Part shown: one piece after another, positions 1 through 6,956 of the stretch | Layout: every line of letters starts with the position of its first letter | How positions within the stretch are numbered: position 1 is the stretch's first letter | Assembly: GCA_019242385.1 (NCBI GenBank) | Contig: JAFAVO010000103.1 | Span: forward strand, 1-11,148 | Source of the DNA: Gammaproteobacteria bacterium | GTDB lineage: Bacteria; Pseudomonadota; Gammaproteobacteria; Steroidobacterales; Steroidobacteraceae | Direction of reading: 5' to 3' | Length of the DNA stretch: 11,148 nucleotides | Translations under genes and position numbers: made by a program | Notes under the pieces: generated by a model | The model's database searches: none | The model's input: the letters and a program-made list of their open reading frames with translations, nothing else | Told to the model about the DNA's origin: nothing

Positions 1-1
1 C

Positions 2-1213
2 ATCGACTCCTGGTTCGACAACTACGTCGGCGTCGTATCGCTGGTACGGGTGATGAATGGCAGCCTCAAGACCGGCGAGCGCATCCGCGTGGTGTCGACC
101 GGCCGCAGCCACCTCGCCGACCGCCTCGGCCGCTTCACACCCAAGCCGGTGGTGGAACGCGAGCTGGCGACCGGTGATGTCGGTTTCGTGGTCGCGGGCA
201 TCAAGGAGATCGACGGTGCGCCGGTCGGCGACACCATCACGCTCGAGCATCGTGCCGCGGCGGCTCCGCTCCCGGGCTTCAAGCAGATCAAGCCGCGGGT
301 GTTCGCGGGACTGTTTCCGGTGAACTCAGAGGATTACGAGAAGTTCCGTGATGCGCTCGCCAAGCTGCGCCTGAATGACTCGGCGCTGCACTACGAGCCG
401 GAGGTCTCGAGCGCACTCGGCTTCGGCTTCCGCTGCGGCTTTCTGGGATTACTGCACATGGACATCGTGCAGGAGCGCCTGGAGCGGGAATACCAGCTGA
501 CACTGGTCACCAGCGCGCCCACCGTGGTGTACGAGGTGGCAAGCACCGGGGGCACGATCGAGTATGTGGATAATCCCGCGAAGCTGCCGCCGGCAAACGA
601 CATCGAGGAGATCCGCGAGCCGATCATCATCGCCAACATCCTGGTGCCCCCCGACCACGTGGGCGCGGTCCTCAAGCTGTGCAATGACAAGCGCGGTACG
701 CAGAAGAAGATGCAGTACCTCGGCACCCAGGTGTCGTTGCAGTACGAGCTGCCGCTCGCGGAGGTGGTGCTGGATTTCTTCGACCGCCTGAAGTCGGTGA
801 GCCGCGGCTATGCCTCCTTCGACTACGAGTTCAGCCACTTCGCCGCGGCGCCGCTCGTCAAGCTCGACATCCTCATCAATGGCGACAAGGTCGATGCGCT
901 CTCGATCATCGTGCACCGCGAGAGCGCCTACCACCGTGGCCGCGAGCTGGTGGACAAGATGCAGGAGCTCATCCCGCGGCAAATGTTCGAGGTGGCGGTA
1001 CAGGCGGCCATCGGCAGCGCGGTCATCGCCCGCGCCACCGTCAAGGCACTGCGCAAGAACGTGCTGGCGAAGTGCTACGGCGGCGACGTCACCCGCAAGC
1101 GCAAGCTCCTCGAGAAGCAGAAGGAGGGCAAGAAGCGCATGAAGCAGCTCGGGCACGTCGAAATCCCCCAGGAAGCCTTCCTCGCAGTGCTGCAGGTCGG
1201 CCGCAAACACTAA
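2..1213 (+). CDS. lepA: Elongation factor 4 (LepA), 5'-truncated by window edge
   Basis: LepA/EF4 is a translational GTPase that binds the ribosome and is implicated in back-translocation and 30S biogenesis. The reading frame is open from base 2 (IDSWFDNYVGVVSLVRV) to TAA at 1211-1213, giving 403 visible codons of the roughly 600 usual for the family. The N-terminal GTPase domain with its G motifs therefore lies upstream of the window. Visible parts are the beta-barrel domain II, the EF-G III/V-like domains (for example GFRCGFLGLLHMDIVQERLE, LPLAEVVLDFFDRLKSVSRG), and the LepA-specific C-terminal domain with KNVLAKCYGGDVTRKRKLLE and a Lys-rich tail ending VGRKH. The ATG at 50-52 is an internal Met, not the start. 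lepB follows after 9 nt, the classic lepA-lepB arrangement. No frameshift is seen. Family assignment is near certain. Confidence 0.97.
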   Translation: MDSWFDNYVGVVSLVRVMNGSLKTGERIRVVSTGRSHLADRLGRFTPKPVVERELATGDVGFVVAGIKEIDGAPVGDTITLEHRAAAAPLPGFKQIKPRVFAGLFPVNSEDYEKFRDALAKLRLNDSALHYEPEVSSALGFGFRCGFLGLLHMDIVQERLEREYQLTLVTSAPTVVYEVASTGGTIEYVDNPAKLPPANDIEEIREPIIIANILVPPDHVGAVLKLCNDKRGTQKKMQYLGTQVSLQYELPLAEVVLDFFDRLKSVSRGYASFDYEFSHFAAAPLVKLDILINGDKVDALSIIVHRESAYHRGRELVDKMQELIPRQMFEVAVQAAIGSAVIARATVKALRKNVLAKCYGGDVTRKRKLLEKQKEGKKRMKQLGHVEIPQEAFLAVLQVGRKH

Positions 1214-1222
1214 GGTTGCCCA

Positions 1223-2311
1223 ATGCCACAGTCGCTGATGTCGGTCATCGTCCTGCTCTCCTGGCTGGCCCTGCCGGTAGCACTGATATGCATCGTGGAT
1301 GACTGGTTCCTGCGGCCGCAGCGGCTGATCGCCGCGGCCGCGCCGCCGCACGATGCCCCCTTCATGACCTTCCTCTACAGCGCGCTGCCGGTGCTGATCG
1401 CCTGCGCGGTGCTGCGCCTGCTGGTGGCGGAGCGGCTCGACTTCAGCGCCGTGCTGCTCGGCATCACCGTGGTCACCGGCGTGGTGTGGGCGGCCGATCA
1501 CCTGCTGCTGCGCCGCTGGCGTGCGGCCGCGGCGCGCGCCGCCGGCAAGGACCCGGCGCAGATTCCCGAGCCCGGTACCGTCGACTACGCGCGCAGCTTC
1601 TTTCCGGTCGCGCTGGTGGTGCTGCTGCTGCGCGCGTTCGTGTTCGAGCCCTTTCGCATACCGTCCGACTCGATGATGCCGACGCTGCTCGATGGCGACT
1701 TCATCATCGTCAACAAGTACGCCTACGGCCTGCGCCTGCCGGTGCTCAATCGCAAGGTGGTGAGCATCGGCGAGCCGCAGCGGGGCGATGTGGTCGTGTT
1801 CCGCTATCCACGCGATCCATCGACCAACTTCATCAAGCGCCTGGTGGGGCTGCCCGGCGATCACGTCGAGGTGCGCGACAACCTGATCACCATCAACGGC
1901 AAGCCGGTGCCCTTCTACGTCGGGCGCCAGCGCTTCAACGATGGCTGCTACGTCAACATGTCGATCGCCCATGAGCGGCTCGGCAAGCACGAGCACGAGG
2001 CGATCTTCTGCCCCGTGGCGCTCGACCGGCAGCCGGTCCTGCCGAGCTGCAAGCGCAACGGCGTACGCGGCTACGTGTGTGGGGACGAGGACGCTCCCGG
2101 TGGCGGGCGCATGCCGCCATTCAGCGGCGACGTGCCGCCGGGGCACTATCTGATGATGGGGGACAACCGTGATAACAGCGATGACGGCCGCTCCTGGGGT
2201 TATGTTCCGGAGGAGAATCTGGTCGGCAAGGCGACCCGAATCTGGTTCAATTGGGACCTCGGGCGCCCCGGCGGTCCGATGTGGAGCCGCATCGGCACCA
2301 TGATCCAGTGA
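1223..2311 (+). CDS. lepB: Signal peptidase I (LepB) with extended N-terminal membrane region
   Basis: Membrane serine protease that removes signal peptides from Sec/Tat-exported proteins, acting on the outer face of the inner membrane. All S26 boxes are visible: box B IPSDSMMPT with the predicted nucleophile Ser150 (usual motif SGSM, so Gly is replaced by Asp149), box D RGDVVVFRYP and NFIKRLVGLPGD with the general base Lys205, and box E GDNRDNSDDGRSWG (residues 313-326). At 362 aa it is longer than E. coli LepB (324 aa). I see four hydrophobic segments (about 5-25, 47-68, 72-95, 126-141). The last two match the usual two anchors; the first two look additional. An Arg-rich loop at 96-109 fits a cytoplasmic position. 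The periplasmic insert carries Cys242, Cys263, Cys276 and Cys286. The ATG at 1223 is preceded by AAGG at 1212-1215, 7 nt away and overlapping the lepA stop. Function is secure; the extra membrane hairpin is inference. Confidence 0.96.
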   Translation: MPQSLMSVIVLLSWLALPVALICIVDDWFLRPQRLIAAAAPPHDAPFMTFLYSALPVLIACAVLRLLVAERLDFSAVLLGITVVTGVVWAADHLLLRRWRAAAARAAGKDPAQIPEPGTVDYARSFFPVALVVLLLRAFVFEPFRIPSDSMMPTLLDGDFIIVNKYAYGLRLPVLNRKVVSIGEPQRGDVVVFRYPRDPSTNFIKRLVGLPGDHVEVRDNLITINGKPVPFYVGRQRFNDGCYVNMSIAHERLGKHEHEAIFCPVALDRQPVLPSCKRNGVRGYVCGDEDAPGGGRMPPFSGDVPPGHYLMMGDNRDNSDDGRSWGYVPEENLVGKATRIWFNWDLGRPGGPMWSRIGTMIQ

Positions 2312-2336
2312 CGACAGGGTGGGGGGGTTGTAGCAG

Positions 2337-2717
2337 ATGCGTAACAGGCAGAGAGGCGTTACCGCGATCGGCTGGCTGTTCCTGCTGACGCCGGTCGCGA
2401 TCGTGGTGTACGCCGGGATCCGCGCCGCGCCGGTCTATCTGAACTACATGAAGGTTGCCAAAGCCATGGACCAGGCCGGCAGCGAGCTCAAGTCAGGCGG
2501 CGCCAATCCGCAGTCCATCCGCTCCACCATCGACAAGCATTTCGAGATCGACATGGTCGAGTACCCGACCACCAAGGACATGAAGATCACCAGAGACGGC
2601 GGCGCCTGGGTGGTCGAGTCGCAGTACGACGATGACGCGCCGCTGTTCGCCAACGTCTCGCTGCACATCACCTTCGATAAGAAGGTGCGCATCGACGGTG
2701 GAGGCGGCGTCGACTAG
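2337..2717 (+). CDS. DUF4845 family small membrane-anchored protein
   Basis: A 126-aa protein of unknown function that I assign to DUF4845 from its sequence style and its position between lepB and rnc, where this family commonly occurs in beta- and gammaproteobacteria. The N-terminus RNRQRGVTAIGWLFLL is a short basic segment followed by one hydrophobic helix (about residues 8-28). It resembles a class III prepilin leader (Gly before a hydrophobic stretch) but lacks the Glu at mature position 5, so a pilin role is not supported. The rest (about 30-126) is predicted soluble and probably periplasmic, ending in a Gly-rich GGGGVD tail. The start is fixed by an in-frame TAG at 2331-2333, six bases before the ATG. 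The 25-nt gap after lepB contains a run of seven G. Biochemical function is unknown. Confidence 0.85.
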   Translation: MRNRQRGVTAIGWLFLLTPVAIVVYAGIRAAPVYLNYMKVAKAMDQAGSELKSGGANPQSIRSTIDKHFEIDMVEYPTTKDMKITRDGGAWVVESQYDDDAPLFANVSLHITFDKKVRIDGGGGVD

Positions 2718-2734
2718 GCCACCTCCAGGCGCAT

Positions 2735-3445
2735 ATGAGCTCTGCCGGGTGGCCTGCGGCGTGGGTACGCGAACGGCTGCGCTACGAGCCGCACGACCTG
2801 GCGCTGTTCCGCGCGGCGCTCACACACCGCAGCGCCTCGGGAGACAATAATGAGCGGCTGGAGTTTCTCGGCGATGCGGTGCTGAACCTGGCTCTCGCCC
2901 ACCGCCTCTACCAGGCTTTCCCCCGCGCCACCGAAGGCGACTTGAGCCGGCTGCGGGCACGCCTGGTGAGCCGCGAGCCACTCGCCGAGATCGCTCTCGA
3001 GCTCGGGGTGGGCGAGGCGCTGCAGCTCGGCTCGGGAGAGCTGCGCAGCGGGGGCTTCCGCCGCCAGTCGATCCTCGCGGATGCGCTCGAAGCGCTCTGC
3101 GGCGCGATCTACCTCGATGGCGGACCGGCCGCGCTCGAGCCGGTCGTGGCGCGCCTGTTCGATGCGCGCATTGCTACGCTGCCTTCGCCCGAGGCGCTGA
3201 AGGATCCGAAGACACGCTTGCAGGAGTACCTGCAGGGGCGCAGTCTCACACTGCCGCGTTACGCGATTCTCGGCGTCGAGGGCGAGCCCCACGCGCAGAC
3301 CTTCAGGGTGAGCTGCGAGGTGCCAGGGCTTGCGCTGCGCGTCGAGGGGGGCGGCTCGAGCCGGCGCCGCGCCGAGCAGCAGGCCGCCCAAGCCATGCTC
3401 GAGGCCCTCGGCACGCACAGGGCACACCGGACCGCGCCTGAGTGA
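2735..3445 (+). CDS. rnc: Ribonuclease III
   Basis: Double-strand-specific endoribonuclease that processes the rRNA precursor and some mRNAs. The 236-aa protein has the RNase III signature NERLEFLGDAVL with predicted metal/catalytic residues Glu40, Glu43 and Asp47, and the second acidic pair Asp116 and Glu119 in SILADALEAL; these match E38/E41/D45/D114/E117 of the E. coli enzyme. A C-terminal dsRNA-binding domain begins near DPKTRLQEYLQG and ends with GSSRRRAEQQAAQAMLEAL. Length and domain order are normal. The ATG at 2735 lies 17 nt after the DUF4845 stop with only a weak AGG at 2727-2729 upstream. The TGA at 3443-3445 overlaps the era start (GTGA). The rnc-era-recO order is the standard proteobacterial one. 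In E. coli rnc autoregulates by cleaving its own 5' leader; no such structure was identified here. Confidence 0.98.
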   Translation: MSSAGWPAAWVRERLRYEPHDLALFRAALTHRSASGDNNERLEFLGDAVLNLALAHRLYQAFPRATEGDLSRLRARLVSREPLAEIALELGVGEALQLGSGELRSGGFRRQSILADALEALCGAIYLDGGPAALEPVVARLFDARIATLPSPEALKDPKTRLQEYLQGRSLTLPRYAILGVEGEPHAQTFRVSCEVPGLALRVEGGGSSRRRAEQQAAQAMLEALGTHRAHRTAPE

Positions 3446-4344
3446 GCACCGCCCTACCCAGTGAGTTCCGCAGCGGCTTCGCGGCGCTGGTCGGCCGGCC
3501 GAACGTAGGCAAGTCGACCCTGCTCAATGCCCTGGTGGGCGTGAAGCTGAGCATCGTCACCCCGCGGCCGCAGACCACCCGGCACCGCATACTCGGGGTG
3601 GTCACGCTGCCCGATGCGCAGATCGCCTTCGTCGACACTCCGGGGCTGCACCTGAAGGCATCGCGCGCTCTCAACAAGGCCATGAACCGGACGGCCAGTG
3701 CCGCGCTCGCGGACGCGGACCTCGTGGTGCTGGTGGTGGAGGCACTGCGCTTCACGTCCGAGGACGAGCTGGCGCTCGGGCGGATCGTGCGCGCCGGACG
3801 CCCGGCGATCGCCGCGGTAAACAAGGTCGACCGTGTACGGCCACGCGCGCGCCTGCTGCCGTACCTCGCCGAGCTCGGCGCGCGCCATGGCTTCCTCGCC
3901 ATCGTGCCGGTGTCGGCGCTGCGCGAGGAGAACATCGCCGACCTGCGCGCCACCATTGCCGCACACCTGCCGCATTCGCCGCCGCTCTATCCGGCCGGTG
4001 AGCTCACCGACCGCAGCCTCAGTTTCCGTATCGCCGAGAGCATCCGTGAGAAACTTACCCTGGAGCTCAATCAGGAAGTGCCCTACGGCATTGCCGTGGA
4101 GGTGGAGCGACTGACCGAGGAGCAGGGCATGCTGAGCGTGGATGCGGCCATCTGGGTCGACCGCGAAGGACAGAAACCGATCGTGATCGGCGCGCGCGGC
4201 GAGCGGCTGAAGCGCGTGGGCCGGGCGGCGCGGCTGGCGCTGAACGCCCTGCTCGGGCGGCGGCTGCATCTGAACCTGTGGGTGAAGGTGCGCGCCAACT
4301 GGGCGGACAACACCCGCGCCTTGCGCGAGCTGGGGCTCGAATGA
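3442..4344 (+). CDS. era: GTPase Era, 30S ribosome assembly
   Basis: Essential Ras-like GTPase that binds the 3' end of 16S rRNA and helps mature the small ribosomal subunit, linked to cell-cycle control. The 300-aa protein shows G1 GRPNVGKS (18-25), the switch I region with PRPQTTRHRI (41-50), G3 DTPG (65-68), G4 NKVD (127-130) and a G5-like VSAL. The C-terminal KH domain includes IVIGARGERLKRVG and a terminal LWVKVRANWADN typical of Era. The GTG at 3442 overlaps the rnc stop by 4 nt, the same geometry as the following junctions, which supports this non-ATG start. The stop TGA at 4342-4344 overlaps the recO ATG. RNase III and Era act in the same rRNA maturation pathway, which fits their coupling. 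Confidence 0.98.
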   Translation: MSTALPSEFRSGFAALVGRPNVGKSTLLNALVGVKLSIVTPRPQTTRHRILGVVTLPDAQIAFVDTPGLHLKASRALNKAMNRTASAALADADLVVLVVEALRFTSEDELALGRIVRAGRPAIAAVNKVDRVRPRARLLPYLAELGARHGFLAIVPVSALREENIADLRATIAAHLPHSPPLYPAGELTDRSLSFRIAESIREKLTLELNQEVPYGIAVEVERLTEEQGMLSVDAAIWVDREGQKPIVIGARGERLKRVGRAARLALNALLGRRLHLNLWVKVRANWADNTRALRELGLE

Positions 4345-5072
4345 GCGTCCGGTCCCGCCGCGTCGCGCTCACCCCGGGCTACCTGCTCCACCACCGGCCG
4401 TGGCGCGACACGAGTCGCATTCTCGAGGTACTCACCCGCGAGCACGGGCGCCTCACGCTGTTTGCGCGCGGGGTGCGCGGCCCGCACGCGAAGCTCGCCG
4501 CAGTGCTGCAGCCCTTCCAGCCATTGCTACTCAGCTGGAGCGGGCGCGGCGAGGCGGCGCAGCTCACCGGCGCGGAGCGCGCGGCAGCGCTTGCGCCGCT
4601 CGCGCAGGAGCGCCTGCTCGCAGGGTTCTACCTCAATGAGCTGCTGCTCAAGCTCACCACGCGCCACGACGCGCTGCCCGAGCTCTTCGACCATTACCAC
4701 GCCACTCTCGAGGAGCTGCGCCGTGGCACCGCCGCCCTGGCAGCGGCACTGCGGGTGTTCGAGAAGCGTCTGCTGGAGATTCTCGGCTACGGGATCGATC
4801 TGGCGACGGAAGCGCGTTCGGGCTCGCCCATCAGGCCCGATGCATACTACGAGTTTCACCCGGGCGTGGGACTGCTGCCGGCGCGCGCGGGCGATGCCGG
4901 CAGCGTCTGCGGGCACTCCGTCCTCAGCCTGGCGCACGAGCGCCTGCAGAGTGCACGCGAGCTCGAGGATGCGCGGCGGCTGCTGCAGGCCGCGCTCGGG
5001 GCTTGTCTCGAGGGCCGGCCGCTCGCGACCTCGCTGGTCGCGCGCGCCATGAAACGCGGAGCGTCTGCATGA
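4341..5072 (+). CDS. recO: DNA repair protein RecO
   Basis: Recombination mediator of the RecFOR pathway that helps load RecA on SSB-coated single-stranded DNA and anneals strands. From the ATG at 4341 the product is 243 aa, normal for the family. The N-terminal OB-fold (about residues 6-80) has the typical GYLLHHRPWRDTSRILEVLT and GRLTLFARGVRG. The helical C-terminal region contains FEKRLLEILGYGIDL (E. coli: LALLGHLGYGVNF-like). The four-cysteine zinc site found in some RecO proteins is absent, as in many gammaproteobacteria. The frame is open further upstream to an ATG at 4278, but that would overlap era by 67 nt, whereas ATG 4341 gives the operon-wide 4-nt ATGA overlap. The identification rests on the N-terminal motif, the LGYG motif and the rnc-era-recO-pdxJ context. 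Confidence 0.95.
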   Translation: MSVRSRRVALTPGYLLHHRPWRDTSRILEVLTREHGRLTLFARGVRGPHAKLAAVLQPFQPLLLSWSGRGEAAQLTGAERAAALAPLAQERLLAGFYLNELLLKLTTRHDALPELFDHYHATLEELRRGTAALAAALRVFEKRLLEILGYGIDLATEARSGSPIRPDAYYEFHPGVGLLPARAGDAGSVCGHSVLSLAHERLQSARELEDARRLLQAALGACLEGRPLATSLVARAMKRGASA

Positions 5073-5800
5073 GTGCGGCAATCTTCCTCGGTGTGAACAT
5101 CGATCACGTGGCGACGCTGCGCCAGGCGCGACGTGCGCGCTATCCCGACCCGGTGCACGCGGCGCTCGCCGCCGAGCAGGCCGGTGCCGACAGCATCACG
5201 CTGCACCTGCGCGAGGACCGGCGGCACATTCAGGACCAGGACGTGCTCGCCCTGCGTGGACTGCTGCAGACGCGCATGAACCTGGAGCTGGCCGTGACCG
5301 AGGAGATGCTGGCGATCGCCGCCGCGGTGCGGCCGAGCGACTGCTGCCTGGTGCCCGAGCGGCGCCTCGAGATCACCACCGAGGGCGGGCTGGATGTCGC
5401 GGCGCAGTCGACCCGGGTGCGCGAGGCTACCGCACGACTCACCGCCGCGGGCGTGCGCGTGGCGCTGTTCATCGATCCCGAGAAGCGGCAGATCCAGGCG
5501 GCGCACGCCGCCGCTGCGCCGGTCATCGAGCTGCACACCGGTGCCTATGCCGAGGCGCGCGGGCCGGCGGTGGCGACCGAGCTCGAACGGCTGCGCTCCG
5601 CGGCGCGCTTCGCCACCAGTCTCGGACTCGAGGTGCACGCCGGCCATGGCCTCAACTACCACAACGTGCAGCCGGTGGCGGCGGTGCGCGAGATCGTCGA
5701 GCTCAACATCGGCCACGCGCTGATCGCGCAGGCGGTGTTCGTCGGGCTCGCGGCGGCGGTGCGCGACATGAAAGCGCTGATGCGCGAGGCGCGCACATGA
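5069..5800 (+). CDS. pdxJ: Pyridoxine 5'-phosphate synthase
   Basis: Catalyses ring closure of 1-deoxy-D-xylulose 5-phosphate with 3-amino-2-oxopropyl phosphate to pyridoxine 5'-phosphate, the last step of the DXP-dependent vitamin B6 route; cytoplasmic TIM barrel. The 243-aa protein is almost colinear with E. coli PdxJ: LGVNIDHVATLRQARRARYP, HLREDRRHIQD, NLELAVTEEML, CLVPERRLEITTEGGLDV, GHGLNYHNV and ELNIGHALI. Predicted active-site residues are His46, Glu73 and His193, by comparison with E. coli H45, E72 and H193. The ATG at 5069 overlaps the recO stop (ATGA) and has GGAG at 5058-5061, 7 nt upstream; the longer in-frame ATG at 5003 is discarded because it reads into recO and lacks family similarity. 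pdxJ-acpS adjacency is conserved in proteobacteria. Confidence 0.98.
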   Translation: MSAAIFLGVNIDHVATLRQARRARYPDPVHAALAAEQAGADSITLHLREDRRHIQDQDVLALRGLLQTRMNLELAVTEEMLAIAAAVRPSDCCLVPERRLEITTEGGLDVAAQSTRVREATARLTAAGVRVALFIDPEKRQIQAAHAAAAPVIELHTGAYAEARGPAVATELERLRSAARFATSLGLEVHAGHGLNYHNVQPVAAVREIVELNIGHALIAQAVFVGLAAAVRDMKALMREART

Positions 5801-6180
5801 TTTTCGGCATCGGTGTCGACGTACTGGAAAGCGCGCGCATCACGCAGACGCTCGAGCGCTTCGGCACGCGCTTCATCGAGCACCTGCTCATGCCGGAGGA
5901 GCACGCGCAGCTCGCGCGTACCGCCCGTCCCGAGCGCTTCCTCGCGATGCGTTTCGCCGCCAAGGAGGCGATCGTCAAGGCGATGGGCACCGGTTTCGCA
6001 CACGGCGTGTGGATCCGCGATGTAGGCGTAGTGCAGAACTCCTGGGGCAAGCCCGAGGTGGTGTTCTCCGAGCGTGGCGAGCGCGTACGCCGCGGCCTCG
6101 GGGTCGGCGAGGCTCATGTCACCCTCAGCGACGAGCGTGGCCTCGTGGTCGCGGTGGCGGTGCTCATGAAGGCGGCATGA
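5797..6180 (+). CDS. acpS: Holo-[acyl-carrier-protein] synthase
   Basis: Transfers the 4'-phosphopantetheine arm from CoA to a serine of apo-acyl carrier protein, activating it for fatty acid synthesis. The 127-aa length is typical of AcpS-type transferases. The two Mg-binding signatures are present: GIGVDVLESARI with Asp8, and RFAAKEAIVKAMGTG with Glu57. The C-terminal HVTLSDERGLVVAVAVL is the last family block. The ATG at 5797 overlaps the pdxJ stop (ATGA) and has GAGG at 5786-5789, 7 nt upstream. The TGA at 6178-6180 overlaps the start of the exonuclease gene. Nothing unusual is seen. Confidence 0.97.
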   Translation: MIFGIGVDVLESARITQTLERFGTRFIEHLLMPEEHAQLARTARPERFLAMRFAAKEAIVKAMGTGFAHGVWIRDVGVVQNSWGKPEVVFSERGERVRRGLGVGEAHVTLSDERGLVVAVAVLMKAA

Positions 6181-6956
6181 ATACGCTGGTGTTCGACATC
6201 GAGACCGTGCCGGATGTCGAATTCGGCCGCCGGCTGTACGGGCTCGATGGCCTCGCCGATGCGCAGGTGGCCAAGGCCATGTTCACACTGCGCCGCCAGC
6301 ACACCGGCAACGACTTCCTGCCGCCCGAGCAACAGCGCGTGGTGGCGATCTCCTGCGCGCTGCGCAGCGGGGATGCCTTCAAGGTGTGGAGTCTCGGGGA
6401 GCTGGCGAGCACCGAGGGCGAGATCATCCAGCGCTTCTTCGAGGGCATCGAGAAGTTCTCTCCGAACCTCATCTCCTGGAACGGCTCGGGGTTCGACCTG
6501 CCGGTGCTCACCTACCGGGCGCTGCTGGCGGGCGCCCAGGCGCCGCGCTTCTGGGAGATGGGCGATGGCGATGATGCCTTCCGCTACAACAACTATCTCA
6601 ACCGCTACCACTGGCGGCACACGGACCTGATGGACGTGCTGTCGGGCTTTCACCACCGCAACCGCGTCTCGCTCGCGAGCATGGCGTGTCTGCTCGGCTT
6701 CCCCGGCAAGCTCGGCTTTGATGGCGCTCAGGTCTGGGATGCCTGGCAGGCGGGCGATCTGGCGGGCATCCGCCGCTATTGCGAGACCGACGTGCTCAAC
6801 ACCTGGCTGATCTATCTGCGCTTTCAGCATCTGCGCGGCCAGCTCGGCGCGGAGCAGCACCGGGAGGAGCTCGCGCGGGTGCGCGCCTGCCTGAGCAGCT
6901 CGACGGAGCCTCACTTCGCCGAGTTCCTGCGCGCCTGGCCGGGCGGCGCCCCTTGA
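6177..6956 (+). CDS. Predicted PolB-like DEDDy 3'-5' exonuclease
   Basis: A 259-aa protein of the family of predicted 3'-5' exonucleases related to the proofreading domain of DNA polymerase B (DNA_pol_B_exo2 type). Exo I is FDIETVPD with Asp7 and Glu9; Exo II is ISWNGSGFDLPVL with Asn102 and Asp107; Exo III is RRYCETDVL with Tyr201 and Asp205, the Y-x3-D spacing of the DEDDy class. All expected metal-binding acids are therefore present, so an active nuclease is likely, but its substrate (DNA or RNA) is not established by the sequence. The start ATG 6177 overlaps the acpS stop (ATGA) with AAGG at 6169-6172. The frame is open further upstream (ATG 6009), but that part is acpS read in another frame. 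Its neighbours, acpS upstream and rlmD downstream, give no clear functional hint. Confidence 0.88.
   Translation: MNTLVFDIETVPDVEFGRRLYGLDGLADAQVAKAMFTLRRQHTGNDFLPPEQQRVVAISCALRSGDAFKVWSLGELASTEGEIIQRFFEGIEKFSPNLISWNGSGFDLPVLTYRALLAGAQAPRFWEMGDGDDAFRYNNYLNRYHWRHTDLMDVLSGFHHRNRVSLASMACLLGFPGKLGFDGAQVWDAWQAGDLAGIRRYCETDVLNTWLIYLRFQHLRGQLGAEQHREELARVRACLSSSTEPHFAEFLRAWPGGAP

Noticed and set aside
50..52. ATG as a lepA start
   Set aside because: Codons 2-49 already encode conserved LepA sequence in the same frame, so the gene continues upstream of the window.
449..2146. 565-codon open frame on the minus strand opposite lepA and lepB
   Set aside because: It mirrors two certain genes on the + strand, has no recognisable family motif, and is rich in His/Gln/Arg as expected for the antisense of GC-rich genes.
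4278..4340. Upstream ATG for recO
   Set aside because: It would overlap era by 67 nt and add non-family sequence; ATG 4341 fits the family start and the overlap pattern.
6009..6176. Upstream ATG for the exonuclease gene
   Set aside because: The added residues are acpS read in another frame; MNTLVFDIETVPD starts exactly at the ATGA overlap.
6779..6952. N-terminal extension of rlmD giving a 513-aa protein
   Set aside because: The extension lies inside the exonuclease gene in another frame and is not similar to RlmD N-termini.
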